This document shows positions 1 to 10,492 of a stretch of 64,000 nucleotides of DNA, in pieces. The position numbers and the translations under genes are program-made. The stretch is taken from positions 51,914,587 through 51,978,586 of the forward strand of contig NC_061865.1 of the NCBI RefSeq assembly GCF_907164915.1, in the 5' to 3' direction. Source of the stretch: Impatiens glandulifera (taxonomy: Eukaryota > Streptophyta > Magnoliopsida > Ericales > Balsaminaceae). The notes under the pieces were generated by a model that saw nothing but the letters and a program-made list of their open reading frames with translations, was not told where the DNA came from and searched no databases. The first letter of the stretch is position 1; each line of letters opens with the position of its first letter.

Positions 1-364
1 TGAGACCCGACAAATAAAGAAAATACACCTTTTTTTCTTCCTCTACTTTGACTTCACAATCCTAAGGAAGCGTGCAAGAAGCACAATTATCCACACGGAT
101 ATTTGAAATAGGGGCGAGCCAGATATAATCCGGTTAAAAGAAAAAAACTGTGTCAGTGGACGAATACCATGTGATCAATAGAATCCAAATATCTCATAAT
201 TTAGGCTTATCCCCTTTTGAAAAATAATATGGTCAATCACCTGATTATTCATTGTTGCGTGTTTTCAGTTGTATTTGTTTTTTCCTTCAATCACATGTTG
301 AGCGTAATAAGTTGTCTCCCCGGTCTGCCTTATGTTGTTGCCTCGGTTTGCTAATGAAAAATCT

Positions 365-1576
365 CTCAAATGGATGTGAATAATGTTTTCTTAATGGTGA
401 CCTTAATGAAAAGGTTTATATGATGTCTCCCTCGGATGTTTCTCATCAACTTGGTGAAGTTTGCAAACTTTGCAAAGCTGTTTATGATCTCAAACAAACA
501 CCACGTGCCTAGTTTGAAAAATTATCTATGTTGATCGCTTTGTTTGGCTCTCTTCCTAGTCATCATGATTCGGCTTTATTTGTCAAGCGTACAACAACAT
601 GACGTATTCTTCTATCATTATATGTTGATGATATGTTTATTACAGGTGATGATAATGATGATATTGAATCATTGAAGTCTGAGTTGACACATTCATTCTC
701 TATGAAAAATTTGAGTATGCTACGCTATTTTTTGGGAATTGAGGTAGCTTATTCTCCAAAATGTTATCTTTTATCTCAATCTAAGTATATTGCCGATTTG
801 TTTGAGTGTGCTCAACTAACCGACAACCGAATTGTTGATACACCCATTGAGACTAATGTTAATTACTCTTCGTCCGATGACACTCATTTGGAGGATTCTG
901 GTTTTATTGTACCTGTTGGCAACTTAGTTTATCTTACTATAACTCGCTCAGACATTATGCATGCAGTTCATGTGGTTAGTCAGTTTGTCATTTTCCCTAC
1001 TACAATTCATTGTGCTACTTTTTTTGTATTATCATGTATCTTCGGGGCACTCAATTTCATAGTCTCATGTTTCCTTCCACGTCTTCATTAAAGTTGTGCA
1101 CCTACTCTGATGCGGATTGGGCTGGTGATCCTACGAACCGTAAGTCGACCACTGAATATTGTATTTTCCTCGATGATTCACTTATTTCGTGGAAGAGCAA
1201 GAAACAATATGTTATCTCCCGTCTTCTACATAAGCTGAGTATCATGCCATGACCTCGACTACCTGTGAAATTGTTTAGTTACGCTGGTTATTGATATGGG
1301 TATTCTCTTTCTCACCCAATTCGCTACATTGCGATAATCAGAGTTCTATTCAAATTGCACAGAGTTCTGTCTTTCATGAGTAAACCAAACATATCGAGAT
1401 TGATTGTCATGTCACTCGTCATCATCTACATACTCACACCATAACTTTTCCATTCGTTCATTCCTCCTTATAGATTGCTGATACAATTATAAAAATGCAC
1501 TCGACTTTGCGCTTTCGTTTTCTGACTGAAAAACTCTCAATGCTCATTATTGTTGTATCATGAGTTTGAGAGTGGA
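365..1576 (+). pseudogene. Ty1/copia reverse transcriptase-RNase H relic
   Basis: Decayed 3' part of a copia pol. Conceptual translation gives the RT stretch with the copia 'DVNNVFLNGDLNEKVYM' block near 370-420, an LKQTPRA-like block near 490-510 and a YVDDM catalytic motif near 622-640. It continues through LRYFLGIEVAYS (from about 720) to an RNase H block YSDADWAG near 1105-1125 and a HCDNQS block near 1330. Several stops and frame changes interrupt it (for example TAG after the PRA block and TGA near 600), so no functional polyprotein is possible. It ends at a purine-rich tract followed by an LTR-like TGTTAGA start, the normal order for a copia 3' end. Confidence 0.85.
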
Positions 1577-1750
1577 TGTTAGATATATTACTTTTATTAT
1601 CTTTATTAGCAATTAATGGTATTTTAGTCTATTAGCACTTAATGATATTTTAGTCTATTGTAATCATTAACTATATAAAATCTTTCATTACATTTAGTTT
1701 GTTTTATGCTTGCTAATAAGAAATTCTAGTTTCTCTAATTATTTTATCAA
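1577..1750 (+). repeat. truncated copia 3' LTR
   Basis: A TGTTAGATAT start directly follows a purine-rich tract (about 1562-1576) at the end of the copia relic. The segment is AT-rich with repeated 'attttagtctatt' motifs, as in copia LTR U3 regions. The right edge is a guess from a CA at about 1750, where a different copia fragment begins. No second LTR is visible because the 5' part lies outside the window or is lost. Confidence 0.5.
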
Positions 1751-2040
1751 TGATTGCAAAGTATGCAGTTGGGATTGGTTCAATCAAAATCATGATGCAC
1801 GATGATAAATTTTGTATATTGAATGAAGTGAGACACGTTCCACTTATTATTAAGAATTTAATATCTTTGAGTATTCTAAATAATAAAGGATTTTAGTTCA
1901 ACGATGAAAGTGGAGTTTTGAATGTCTTCAATGATTTTGATGTTGTTCTGAAATGTGTCAAAAATGGTAGTCTATATTTTATGTAGAGTTCTAATGTCTC
2001 ATGTTCTATTTGTTGAATCTTCAAAGATTTACAAAGATAA
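1751..2040 (+). pseudogene. second Ty1/copia protease/pre-integrase relic
   Basis: Translation of this stretch gives a GIGSIKIMMHD...EVRHVPLIIKNLISL series, the hallmark of the copia region between the aspartic protease and the integrase zinc finger (VRHVP-x-L-x-x-NLISL). An in-frame TAG follows within 25 codons and no zinc finger or integrase core can be found after it. It is a short fragment from an element other than the RT relic to its left. Confidence 0.7.
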
Positions 2041-2239
2041 CCTGACTAAACTATGTCATATGAGTGAGAAGAGAATAAAGGTGAAGAAAGTATAAACTAT
2101 TGATAATCTTGTTGATAGTTCATCAAGCCGCTTCCTTATAACAAGTTCCAATATTGTTTGGACTTGCTTAACGTTATAAACTGTTAAGTTGCTCTAGAAG
2201 AAACTCTAGAAGAGAGAAGATATAACATATGGGGCATCT

Positions 2240-2781
2240 AGGAGAACTCAAGTCTATAACATTGAGTAATGAATATTAGCATTGCTTAATACATCAATGC
2301 CATCTGAAATTGTGTAATGTATTTGGACATTTAGGTCATCTGAGTCATCTGGACATTGACTTGTGTATTTAAGTCATCTTTGACATTGAGTAATATATGA
2401 GTATTGGCTAATGCATCTGGGTCATCTCACATTGAATAATACATTTGATCATTTAAGTCATATGGGTATTGACTAATTTATTTGAGTCATTTATAGCATT
2501 CAGTAATACATATGTGCATTGACTAATGCATCTAGGACATCTGCCATTAACTAATGCATCTGACCATTTAACATTGAGTAAAACATCTGAACATTTGACA
2601 TTTAGTAATGCATCTAACCATCTTAGTCATCGACTAATTCGTTGGATCATTTCTAACATTAAGTAATGTATATGGACATTGACTAATTCATTTGGGTCAT
2701 CTGACATTGACTAATGTATCTGACCATCTGACCATCTAAGTCATCTGAGTCATATAGGCATTGACTAATACATTGGGTCAA
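2240..2781. repeat. degenerate short-period tandem repeat, left part
   Basis: The motif 'cattgactaatgcatctg' followed by 'ggtcatct' or 'gaccatct' recurs about fifteen times with variable spacing of roughly 20-45 bp. The array is interrupted by the Ty3/gypsy insertion and resumes for a short distance after it. No ORF is present. Origin (LTR-internal minisatellite or independent satellite) is unclear. Confidence 0.7.
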
Positions 2782-3123
2782 TGATGCGGTGCGAGTCGAA
2801 GAGGCGTTTATGCGAAAGTTGCAGCATCCGAAAATATCTCGCAAGTATCAGATTTCGACGATTGCCTAGTGTTTTTCGGGCGGAAACTTTAGGGGCTCAA
2901 AATCGCATTTTTATTAGTTTCGGGTGTTTTTTTGCAATTTATTAAAAGTTGTTTACTTCTTTTGCAAGCTAGGGTTTGAGTATTTAAAAGAATCTTAAAA
3001 CACTTTGTGAGGGGAAGATTATTAATTAGAAAACGAGGTTTCCTCAATATCTATCAACTTTCGGTATTCGTAAGAATCAACGAATCTTGATAAAGGTTCA
3101 TCCTAGCCACGCACGCTGCATCA
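2782..3123 (+). repeat. gypsy 5' LTR
   Basis: Terminal TGATGC/GCATCA inverted ends. By eye it differs from the 3' LTR by one substitution (tat/tgt in the segment after 'ctcgcaag') and three single-base indels. This indicates recent insertion or recent gene conversion. Confidence 0.93.
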
Positions 3124-3124
3124 G

Positions 3125-3140
3125 TTGATATCAGTTTCCA
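3125..3140 (+). other. probable primer-binding site
   Basis: One base after the 5' LTR the sequence reads ttgatatcag, one mismatch from the TTGGTATCAG core complementary to the initiator-methionine tRNA 3' end used by many plant LTR elements. The following bases diverge, so the site is degenerate or the primer differs. Confidence 0.45.
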
Positions 3141-3154
3141 GTCGACCCTGAGGT

Positions 3155-4215
3155 ATGCCGCCCCGAAGACAGCCGCGCAACCCTACCCCTGGTGCTGATG
3201 ATGGTGACCTTGCTGAGTTGCGACGTGAAAACGCTGAGTTTCGCCGTGATAACGACGATTTGAGGCGGCAGGTTGAATGGTTGACGCAACGGATGGATGC
3301 ATCTATGCACACGCACCACCCTGAAGATGATGTTACGATGACAGATGAAAACCCTCTCGGTGGTCTTCGGAATCGATCCCCTGAACGCCCCAATCATCGC
3401 TGAGAGCAGGCTTTCAGGGTGGACATCCCTAAGTTCGATGGTAGTCTACCACCGGAAGAGTTTATTGATTGGCTTTCTCAGGTTGTGAAGAGATTCTGGA
3501 TTTCAAGGAAGTTCCTGCAGATTGTCGTGTACCCCTTGTTACGATCCGCTTACATGGTCGTGCACAAGCATGGTGGCAGCAGTTGAAACAGACACGTGTT
3601 CGTCATGGTAAGGCAAAGCTCACGAATTGGGACAAATTCAGGAAGCATATTAGGGCTGCGTTTCTACCATATAATTACGAACGTAACCTGTACCAGCGGT
3701 TCCAGAATCTTTGTCAGGGTTCTCGTTCCGTGGATGACTATTCCACTGAGTTTTACACCTTTGTGGCTCGTGTTGACCTGTCTGAGTCCCCTCTCCAGTT
3801 GGTTTCTCGCTATATTGGTGGCCTTCGCCTCCAGTTGCAGGATATTTTGAATATGTTTGATCCCTTGACTGTTTCTGAGGCACATCAGCGTGCTTCACAG
3901 GCTGAGAAACAGCTAGCCAGGCGCGGTTCGGGTAGCTTTGGAAAACAGGTTGTCCCCACTAGTGGCATTGGTTCTTCTTCCCAGCCGGCCCATCCCCCCC
4001 CCCCCCCCCTCGCAGCACTACAGCCCCCCCGCAGGGACGTCCCGGTGGCTTGCGTTGTTTCAATTGTGGTGAAGTTGGCCATCGCCAAGCAGAGTGTCGC
4101 AACCCAAAGTCCACCAATCGTGGTCTTTTTACTGAGGTGGATGATCCTGACTCTGCTCTTCCTTCAGATTCAGCCCCAGTGTATGATGTTTATGATGATG
4201 AGGCAGCAGGAGTAT
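3155..4215 (+). pseudogene. gypsy gag, broken by one stop and several frameshifts
   Basis: Gag starts at the ATG at 3155 with a basic N-terminus (MPPRRQPRNP) and a charged coiled-coil-like stretch. It is stopped by TGA at 3401-3403, most simply a CGA-to-TGA transition because the same frame stays open beyond. Near 3480 the frame changes, and the capsid region (DFKEVPADCRVPLV, AWWQQLKQTR) continues in another phase. A run of about 17 cytosines near 3997-4013 changes phase again: the CCHC zinc knuckle at 4056-4097 (Cys-X2-Cys-X4-His-X4-Cys) is readable only in a third frame. The pol phase is restored at about 4190-4215. The order capsid then zinc knuckle is normal for Ty3 gag. Confidence 0.85.
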
Positions 4216-7200
4216 GTTTCTGGTGATGTTGGCCCCCTTTTGGTGATTCGTCGATCATGTTTAACCCCTCGTGCTCCTGACAACGAGTGGTTACGCAATA
4301 ATCTGTTCCATTCCACTTGTACCATCGGTGGCAAAGTTTGCACCTTCATCATTGATGCTGGGAGTTGTGAGAATGTGATTTCTGAGGTTGCAGTTTCGAA
4401 GCTGGGTCTGTCCACTGAACCTCACCCCAAGCCTTATCGCCTGTCCTGGCTGAGTCAAGGTACGGATGTTACAGTTTCCAAGCGCGTACTTGTTAATTTT
4501 TCCATTGGTTCCCATTATCGTGATGCTGTATATTGTGATGTGGTTCCTATGGATGCTTGTCACCTTTTACTTGGTCGCCCTTGGCAGTTTGATCATTCTG
4601 TTATACATGATGGGCGTGCTAATACCTACACGTTCTTATTTCATGGTACCAAGATTGTGTTGATGCCAAATCAGCCCAAGAAGGGTGCTGCCCCCACTCA
4701 TCATGCGTCCCCCCCTACCACCTTGTTGTCTCGGGGTCCTTTTCAGACCGCCAAGGTAATCTCATGTTCGCTGATTACCTGTAGTGCTAGTTCTGAGGTG
4801 CCTATTCCAGTGCAGCCGCTGTTACAGGAGTTTGCAGATGTTTTTCCTGAGAATCTGCCTTGTGCCTTGCCTCCTTTGCGTGATATCCAGCATCACATTG
4901 ACTTGGTTCCAGGTGCTGCCCTACCCAACCGTCCTCATTACCGCATGAGTCCCAAAGAACATGAAGAGTTGCATAGACAGGTGGAGGACTTGCTGGCTAA
5001 GGGACACATTCGAGAGAGCCTTAGTCCCTGTGCTGTCCCGGCCCTTCTTACCCCAAAAAAGGATGGGTCTTGGCGTATGTGCATTGATAGTCGTGCTATC
5101 AACAAGATTACAGTGCGTTATCGGTTTCCTATTCCCCGGTTGGATGACTTGTTGGATCAGTTGGGTGGTGCTTCTGTGTTTAGCAAACTGGATCTCAAGA
5201 GTGGATACCATCAGATTCGTATTCGCATGGGTGATGAGTGGAAGACTGCCTTTAAGACTCATGAGGGCTTATATGAGTGGCTGGTTATGCCGTTTGGTCT
5301 GTCGAATGCTCCTAGCACCTTTATGCGTGTGATGAACCAGGATCTTCGCCCTTTCATTGGGAAGTTTGTAGTCGTTTACTTCGACGACATCTTGATTTAC
5401 AGTGATAGCGAGGCACACCTCTCCCATCTTCGTGAGGTGTTATCTGTTCTCCGGCGTGACAAGTTCTATGCTGCTTCCTCGAAGTGCACATTTCTTACTG
5501 ATTCTACCCAGTTCCTCGGTTATGTGGTGTCTCGGGAGGGCCTGAAAGTGGACCCGAGTAAGGTACTGACTGTCAATCAGTGGCCCCGCCCCTCTTCGAT
5601 CACTGAAGTTCGCAGTTTTCATGGTTTGGCTTCCTTCTATCGGCGTTTTATTCCTCACTTCAGCAGTGTTACGGCTCCTATCACTGATTGTATGAAGGGG
5701 GTTAAGTTCTTCTGGACGGATGATGCCGAGGCTGCCTTTGTTGAGATCAAGCACCGACTCACTTCAGCCCCTATTTTGGTTCTTCCTGATTTTTCCCAGC
5801 CATTTGAACTACATTGTGATGCTTCGAAATTGGGTATTGGGGCTGTACTTAGCCAATCTGGGCGTCCTGTTGCTTATTTTAGTGAGAAACTGTCTAGCGC
5901 TAAACTTCGTTTCAGTACCTATGATATTGAGTTCTATGCTATTGTCCAGGCAGTCAAACACTGGCGTCATTATTTATTTCAGCGGGAGTTTGTCTTATAT
6001 ACGGATCATGATTCTCTCAAGCATCTTGGTGGTCAGGACAAGATTTCTCATCGTCATGCTTCGTAGGTCTCTTATTTACAGCAGTTTACTTTTGTGATTA
6101 AACACAAGGCTGGTGTGTCTAATCGCGTGGCTGATGCTTTGAGTCGTCGTCATGGGCTGTTGGCGGAGATGCGTGTCCATGTACCCGGCTTTGATTCGTT
6201 TGTGGACCTCTATCGTGATGATCCTTTCTTTTCTCAGGTCCTCATTCGCATCCAACAGGGGGATTCGAGGGACTTTGTCTTGGAGGATGGGTTCCTTTTC
6301 CGCGGTGTGCAGCTGTGCATTCCAGATTGCAGCCTACGTTTGAGGATGATTTAGGAACTCCACAAAGAAGGCCATGTTGGGCGTGATCGTACCTTCCAGC
6401 TTCTTGCAGCTTCTTATTTCTGGCCTTCGATGCGCAAAGAGGTGGGGCGTTTTGTTGCTCGTTGTCGTGTTTGTCAGTTGGCTAAGGGCGCTTCGACTAA
6501 TGCCGGGTTATACTTGCCTCTGCCTATTCCCACTCAACCATGGTCTGATGTCAGTATGGATTTTGTCCTTGGGCTGCCACGTACCCAGCGTGGTTCTGAT
6601 TCGATTTTTGTGGTGGTTGACCGATTCTCGAAGATGGTTCATTTCATTCCCTGCAAGAAAACCTCTGATGCTGTGGCTGTTGCACAGCTTTATTTCAGGG
6701 ATGTGTATCGCCTTCATGGACTTCCTGCCTCCATAGTTTCTGATCGGGACACTCGCTTTGTGAGTCACTTTTGGAGGAGTCTTTGGCGTTTGGTTGATAC
6801 TCAGCTGAATTTTAGCAGTGCCTATCACCCGCAAACTGATGGCCAAACTGAAGTTGTTAATAGGTCTTTGGGGAACCTTCTGCGCAGTTTAATTGGGGAT
6901 CATCCTAAGGCTTGGGATCTGAAGCTGCCTCAGGCCGAGTTTGCTCACAATCATGCTGTTAATCGCTCCACTAGTTTCAGTCCTTTCCATGTGATTTATG
7001 GGCTGTCTCCGCGTGCTCCTCTTGAGTTGTTAGCGCTGCCCAGCAAGGTGCGTCCTCATTCCACTACTGCGGATTTTGTTGGTCACTTGGCTCAGGTTCA
7101 TCAGACCACTCATGACCGCTTGGTTGCTGCTACTGCCAAGTACAAGGAGAAGGCTGATTCGAGAAGGCGTGCTGTTGATTTTGAAGTTGGTGACTTTGTG

Positions 7201-7584
7201 TGGGCTATTCTGACTAAGGATCGTTTTCCAGCTCATGAATATAGCAAGCTTGCTGCTAAGAAGATTGGTCCTGTTGAGATTGTGGAGAAGATCAACCCCA
7301 ATGCTTATCGTTTACGCCTTCCCAGCCATGTGCGTACCTCTGATGTGTTCAATGTGAAGCATCTTGTTCCTTTTGTGGGTGAGTCTTCTTCTGATGAGGA
7401 TGATGCGGTTCCAGATTTGAGGACGAATCTTTTCTACCCTGGGGGGAATGATGCGGTGCGAGTCGAAGAGGCGTTTATGCGAAAGTTGCAGCATCCAAAA
7501 TATCTCGCAAGTGTCAGATTTCGACGATTGCCTAGTGTTTTTCGGGCGGAAACGTTTAGGGGCTCAAAATCGCATTTTTATTAG
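4216..7584 (+). pseudogene. gypsy pol: protease, RT, RNase H, integrase
   Basis: One phase carries all of pol but with two in-frame stops. Protease: the active-site triplet near 4350-4365 reads Asp-Ala-Gly instead of the usual Asp-Ser/Thr-Gly. RT: 4905-5530 with LDLKSGYHQIRI and an intact YFDD box near 5380-5390. RNase H: HCDAS, the following IEFYA Glu, TDHDSLK and RVADALSR, with a TAG at 6064-6066 inside it. A second TAG at 6352-6354 precedes the integrase HHCC finger (HKEGH ... CRVCQ). The integrase core D-D-E is present (SMDFVLG near 6555, SDRDTRF near 6740, TEVVNR near 6850). The C-terminus crosses the polypurine tract and ends 136 bp inside the 3' LTR. Confidence 0.9.
7441..7448 (+). other. 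polypurine tract
   Basis: GGGGGGAA lies directly before the 3' LTR start TGATGC, as expected for plus-strand priming. It also encodes Gly-Gly-Asn of the integrase tail, so coding and priming functions overlap. Confidence 0.8.
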
Positions 7585-7789
7585 TTTCGGGTGTTTTTTT
7601 GCAATTTATTAAAAGTTGTTTACTTCTTTTGCAAGCTAGGGTTTGAGTATTTAAAAGAATCTTAAAACACTTTGTGAGGGGAAGATTATAATTAGAAAAC
7701 GAGGTTTCCTCAATATCTATCAACTTTCGGTATTCGTAAGAATCAACGAATCTTGATAAAGGTTCATCCTAGCCACGCACGCTGCATCA
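7449..7789 (+). repeat. gypsy 3' LTR
   Basis: Same sequence and ends as 2782-3123 apart from four small differences. The first 136 bp contain the end of the integrase reading frame. Confidence 0.93.
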
Positions 7790-8260
7790 GTCATTTGGGC
7801 ATTAACTAATAATTTGGGCATATTGGAGATTTTAAGTTAATGTGGAGATTTGTCTAATAGAATTCAAGTCAATGTGGAAATTTGTTGAGTATTTTTGAAT
7901 ATTTGGGTCTTCTTAATAGGTCGACCCAATTCTATATCTAATAAGATTAGGATAATATATATATATATATATATATTAAGATTCTGTTAGGATTTAGGAA
8001 ACCGAGTCTTAAAGATCAAGTCTTATAGATTTCAGGAGACCGAGTCTTGTATAAACTCGTGTCACAATCCTATTTTGAAATGATGTAATCTCTGTTATGA
8101 TCTTTTCAATAATATTCACTTAGCTCATTTTTATCATATTCTTTATACGAATTGGATTCGAACCAATATCACCGGGTGACTTATCCTTTTAGTCTTGAGT
8201 AAGTTCTGTCAAATCAGAACAGACTCGTACAAAGAGAAAATTTTAAATGAGAAACAACAA
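7790..8260. other. repeat continuation and LTR-like AT-rich DNA
   Basis: The first 40 bp resume the 'catttgggcattaactaat' array cut by the gypsy element. After a (TA)n run at about 7951-7976 the sequence 'ggaaaccgagtctt' occurs twice (about 7998 and 8037 onward). It is followed by a transcript-end-like stretch (tgtaatctctgttatgatc...caataatattca) resembling the R/U5 part of a copia LTR. Ownership is uncertain and there is no ORF. Confidence 0.35.
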
Positions 8261-8739
8261 TACACATCATACTTTTCAATACAATCTCCTTTCATTGTCA
8301 GAGGAAGGGGAAGAGGAAGAGAAAGGGGAAGACTGTCTCTTAATGAAAACGGATGACATACACAAATGTTGGGATGATTATTTTGAATGTAGTCTTTTCT
8401 GTTTGTAATCTCTGTTTTTTTAGAATGTATAAATGCTACTAATCAGTTTTTTTAAAGTTTTTTGATTATCATTCTTAATCATAACTAGAGTTTGTCTAAT
8501 TTGATTTTGACTCTCCTACTTCTGAGATTTTAATGAAATGGTTCTAACCGTTCTTCAAAAATAAAGTTATGTCCACCTCCTCATTATATAGTCCTTCTAG
8601 AATCAATAATATTTTGTCAGAATACGAATGAGATTAATGATTTAGTCGAGAATGAGACTTCATATTATCTTTGATAGGTGACTAATTTAACTAAAAACCT
8701 AATAAAACTTTTTGAAATGTGGGTTCTAAAACCACTTAT
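8261..8739. other. intergenic, nothing recognised
   Basis: AT-rich DNA with a short purine run (gaggaagggg type, about 8300-8325). No open frame of note, no repeat structure and no RNA gene seen. Confidence 0.5.
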
Positions 8740-9255
8740 GTAGGTCATGGTTGAGAATGGGAGAGTCGCTTCTTTAATGTTCTTTGAAAGCTGTCCAGAC
8801 TTTGCGTCTTATTTTTTAGCTCTCGCGAAATCGGTTTCCCCATAAGGTGCTCTTCTTTTTGTCGTTTCAATATTTTTTCATAAGCTTTTTAGCCTTCTGT
8901 CTTTCTTTAGCATGAACCGATAATAGTGCTCACCCCTTCTTCTCAATCTAGGTCTAGAATAACGAAGTCAAATAAAAGGGGTCCTCTTAAATGGTTTAAT
9001 CAGTATAAGGGAGTGCTCGGTAGTGGAGTAGAAAGTTTTTTCTGAACGTTTTCTATACTCAGAAGGAACAACTATATGTCTTTCATTCTCTTCAATCTTA
9101 TCTTTGATTTCTTTTTATGACCTAGGCTATCCGAGTTCACAAGTCTAGTTGAGTGTACTTATTTTCCTCGAGTTGGTCTGAAGCATGGATGTACCACTCT
9201 TCTAGGGCTCTGCGCCCGTTTTAACGAGTTAGTGGGACTGCTTCCTTAATGAAAT
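8740..9255. other. island of organelle-like sequence (possible NUMT)
   Basis: This block is visibly richer in G+C than the DNA on both sides. It has the even base mix and short motifs typical of plant mitochondrial intergenic DNA (for example 'ggtttccccataaggtgc' and 'ctagggctctgcgcccg'). No ORF survives. A decayed transposon is the alternative. Confidence 0.3.
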
Positions 9256-9748
9256 AAAAATAATATGATTAACTAGAATTGATTTTAATAATTTTATTAC
9301 TTATTACTATGTAGGTGCACAAGCAAGTAAGAGAGTAAGAGACGATATTCAAATTTTAACTTTTTTTTTATTTTTGTATATGTTATTTTGCATTATTTAT
9401 AAATCTCAATTAATTTTATTTATAATTATTTTTTTATAAAAAAATAACTTAGAATCTATAACTATAATTTCGGTTAAAAATGTAATTCAGTTAGATAATA
9501 GGAAATGAAATTTAGATTGAATTAGGTTAAGAGTACTATAATATTTTTTTCAGATAACAATTAAAATCACAAAGCATTGAATTAAACAATTGTTTATTTT
9601 TCTTCAAAAAGAGATAATATTGGTCCAAAAAAGTGTCTTTCCTTTTATTGCTAGCATTTTATTGCGTATAAATATTGGTCCAAATAAGAGAGTGATTTTT
9701 TTAAGATGGTTTATGATGTCCTGCATAGATAGGAAGATCTTGTTTGAA

Positions 9749-10492
9749 TCTATATATATATAATGATGCTTAATTTTTAAAGTGTCCGGATTGTCGGGTC
9801 GAGAGCTGTGGTTAATTTGGATACTTGGGTCGAATTGTGGGTTTACCCGTTTTTAAATTTAAAACGGTTAAAAATAAAATTAAAAATGCTAGAGGTATGT
9901 TTCGAACTTGCAACCTAACAAAACAAATACAACTCTTTAACCAACTAGGCTACAAAGACTTTATTTTTAAATTCAACACCAAATTTGATAAACGCGGGAC
10001 GTTTTAACATTAATATAAGTTCAACTTTTAACTAACTAATCTATATATATATATAATGATGCTTAATTTTTAAAGTGTCCGGATTGCCGGGTCGAGAGCT
10101 GTGGTTAATTTGGATACTTGGGTCGGATTGTGGGTTTACCCGTTTTTAAATTTAAAACGGTTAAAAATAAAATTAAAAATGCTAGAGGTATGTTTCGAAC
10201 TTGCAACCTAACAAAACAAGTACAACTCTTTAACCAACTAGGGTACAAAGACTTTATATATTAAATTCAAACACCAAATTTGATAAATGCGGGACGTTTT
10301 AATTTAATATAAGTTCAACTTTTTAACTAACTAATATATAATGATGTTGAGTAAATGGATACTTGGGTCGGATTATGTGTTGACCCACCCATAAATTTAA
10401 AACGGTTAAAAATAAAATTAAAAATGTTATCCGTAATTTTTTTCACGGTTTTTTATATTATTACTCGTGCAAATGCACGGGCTAAATGTTAG
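9749..10492 (+). mobile_element. non-autonomous Helitron-like element, copy A
   Basis: Starts with TC after an A (A|TCTATATATA) and ends with a short palindrome CGTGCA-aa-TGCACG at about 10466-10479. This is followed 9 nt later by TTAG|T, one base from the canonical CTRR Helitron end. There are no terminal inverted repeats and no target duplication, as in Helitrons. The interior is two tandem units of about 293 bp plus a shorter third part, each restarting with 'taatgatg' (9761, 10054, 10339). No Rep/helicase coding region is present, so it would have to be mobilised in trans. The inverted copy at 44189-45214 defines the same two ends. Confidence 0.75.

Larger units (their letters stand above)
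2782..7789 (+). mobile_element. Ty3/gypsy LTR retrotransposon, full length but coding-defective
   Basis: A complete 5.0-kb element: LTRs of 342 and 341 bp beginning TGATGC and ending GCATCA, a primer-binding-like site after the 5' LTR, gag, protease, RT, RNase H and integrase in Ty3 order, and a GGGGGGAA polypurine tract touching the 3' LTR. Flanks read gtcaa before and gtcat after, an imperfect 5-bp target duplication. Integrase lies after RNase H (Ty3 type), and the reading frame runs into the 3' LTR, a feature known from CRM-type chromoviruses. No chromodomain is obvious. The lineage assignment is therefore only tentative. Confidence 0.93.

Noticed and set aside
3596..6097. Numerous overlapping frames on both strands inside the gypsy element
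   Set aside because: They are shadows of gag-pol; none shows domain motifs, and pol motifs are in one phase apart from the described shifts.
9825..10007. 60-codon frame inside Helitron copy A
   Set aside because: It is not preserved in the neighbouring repeat unit or in copy B, and overlaps the tRNA-like module.
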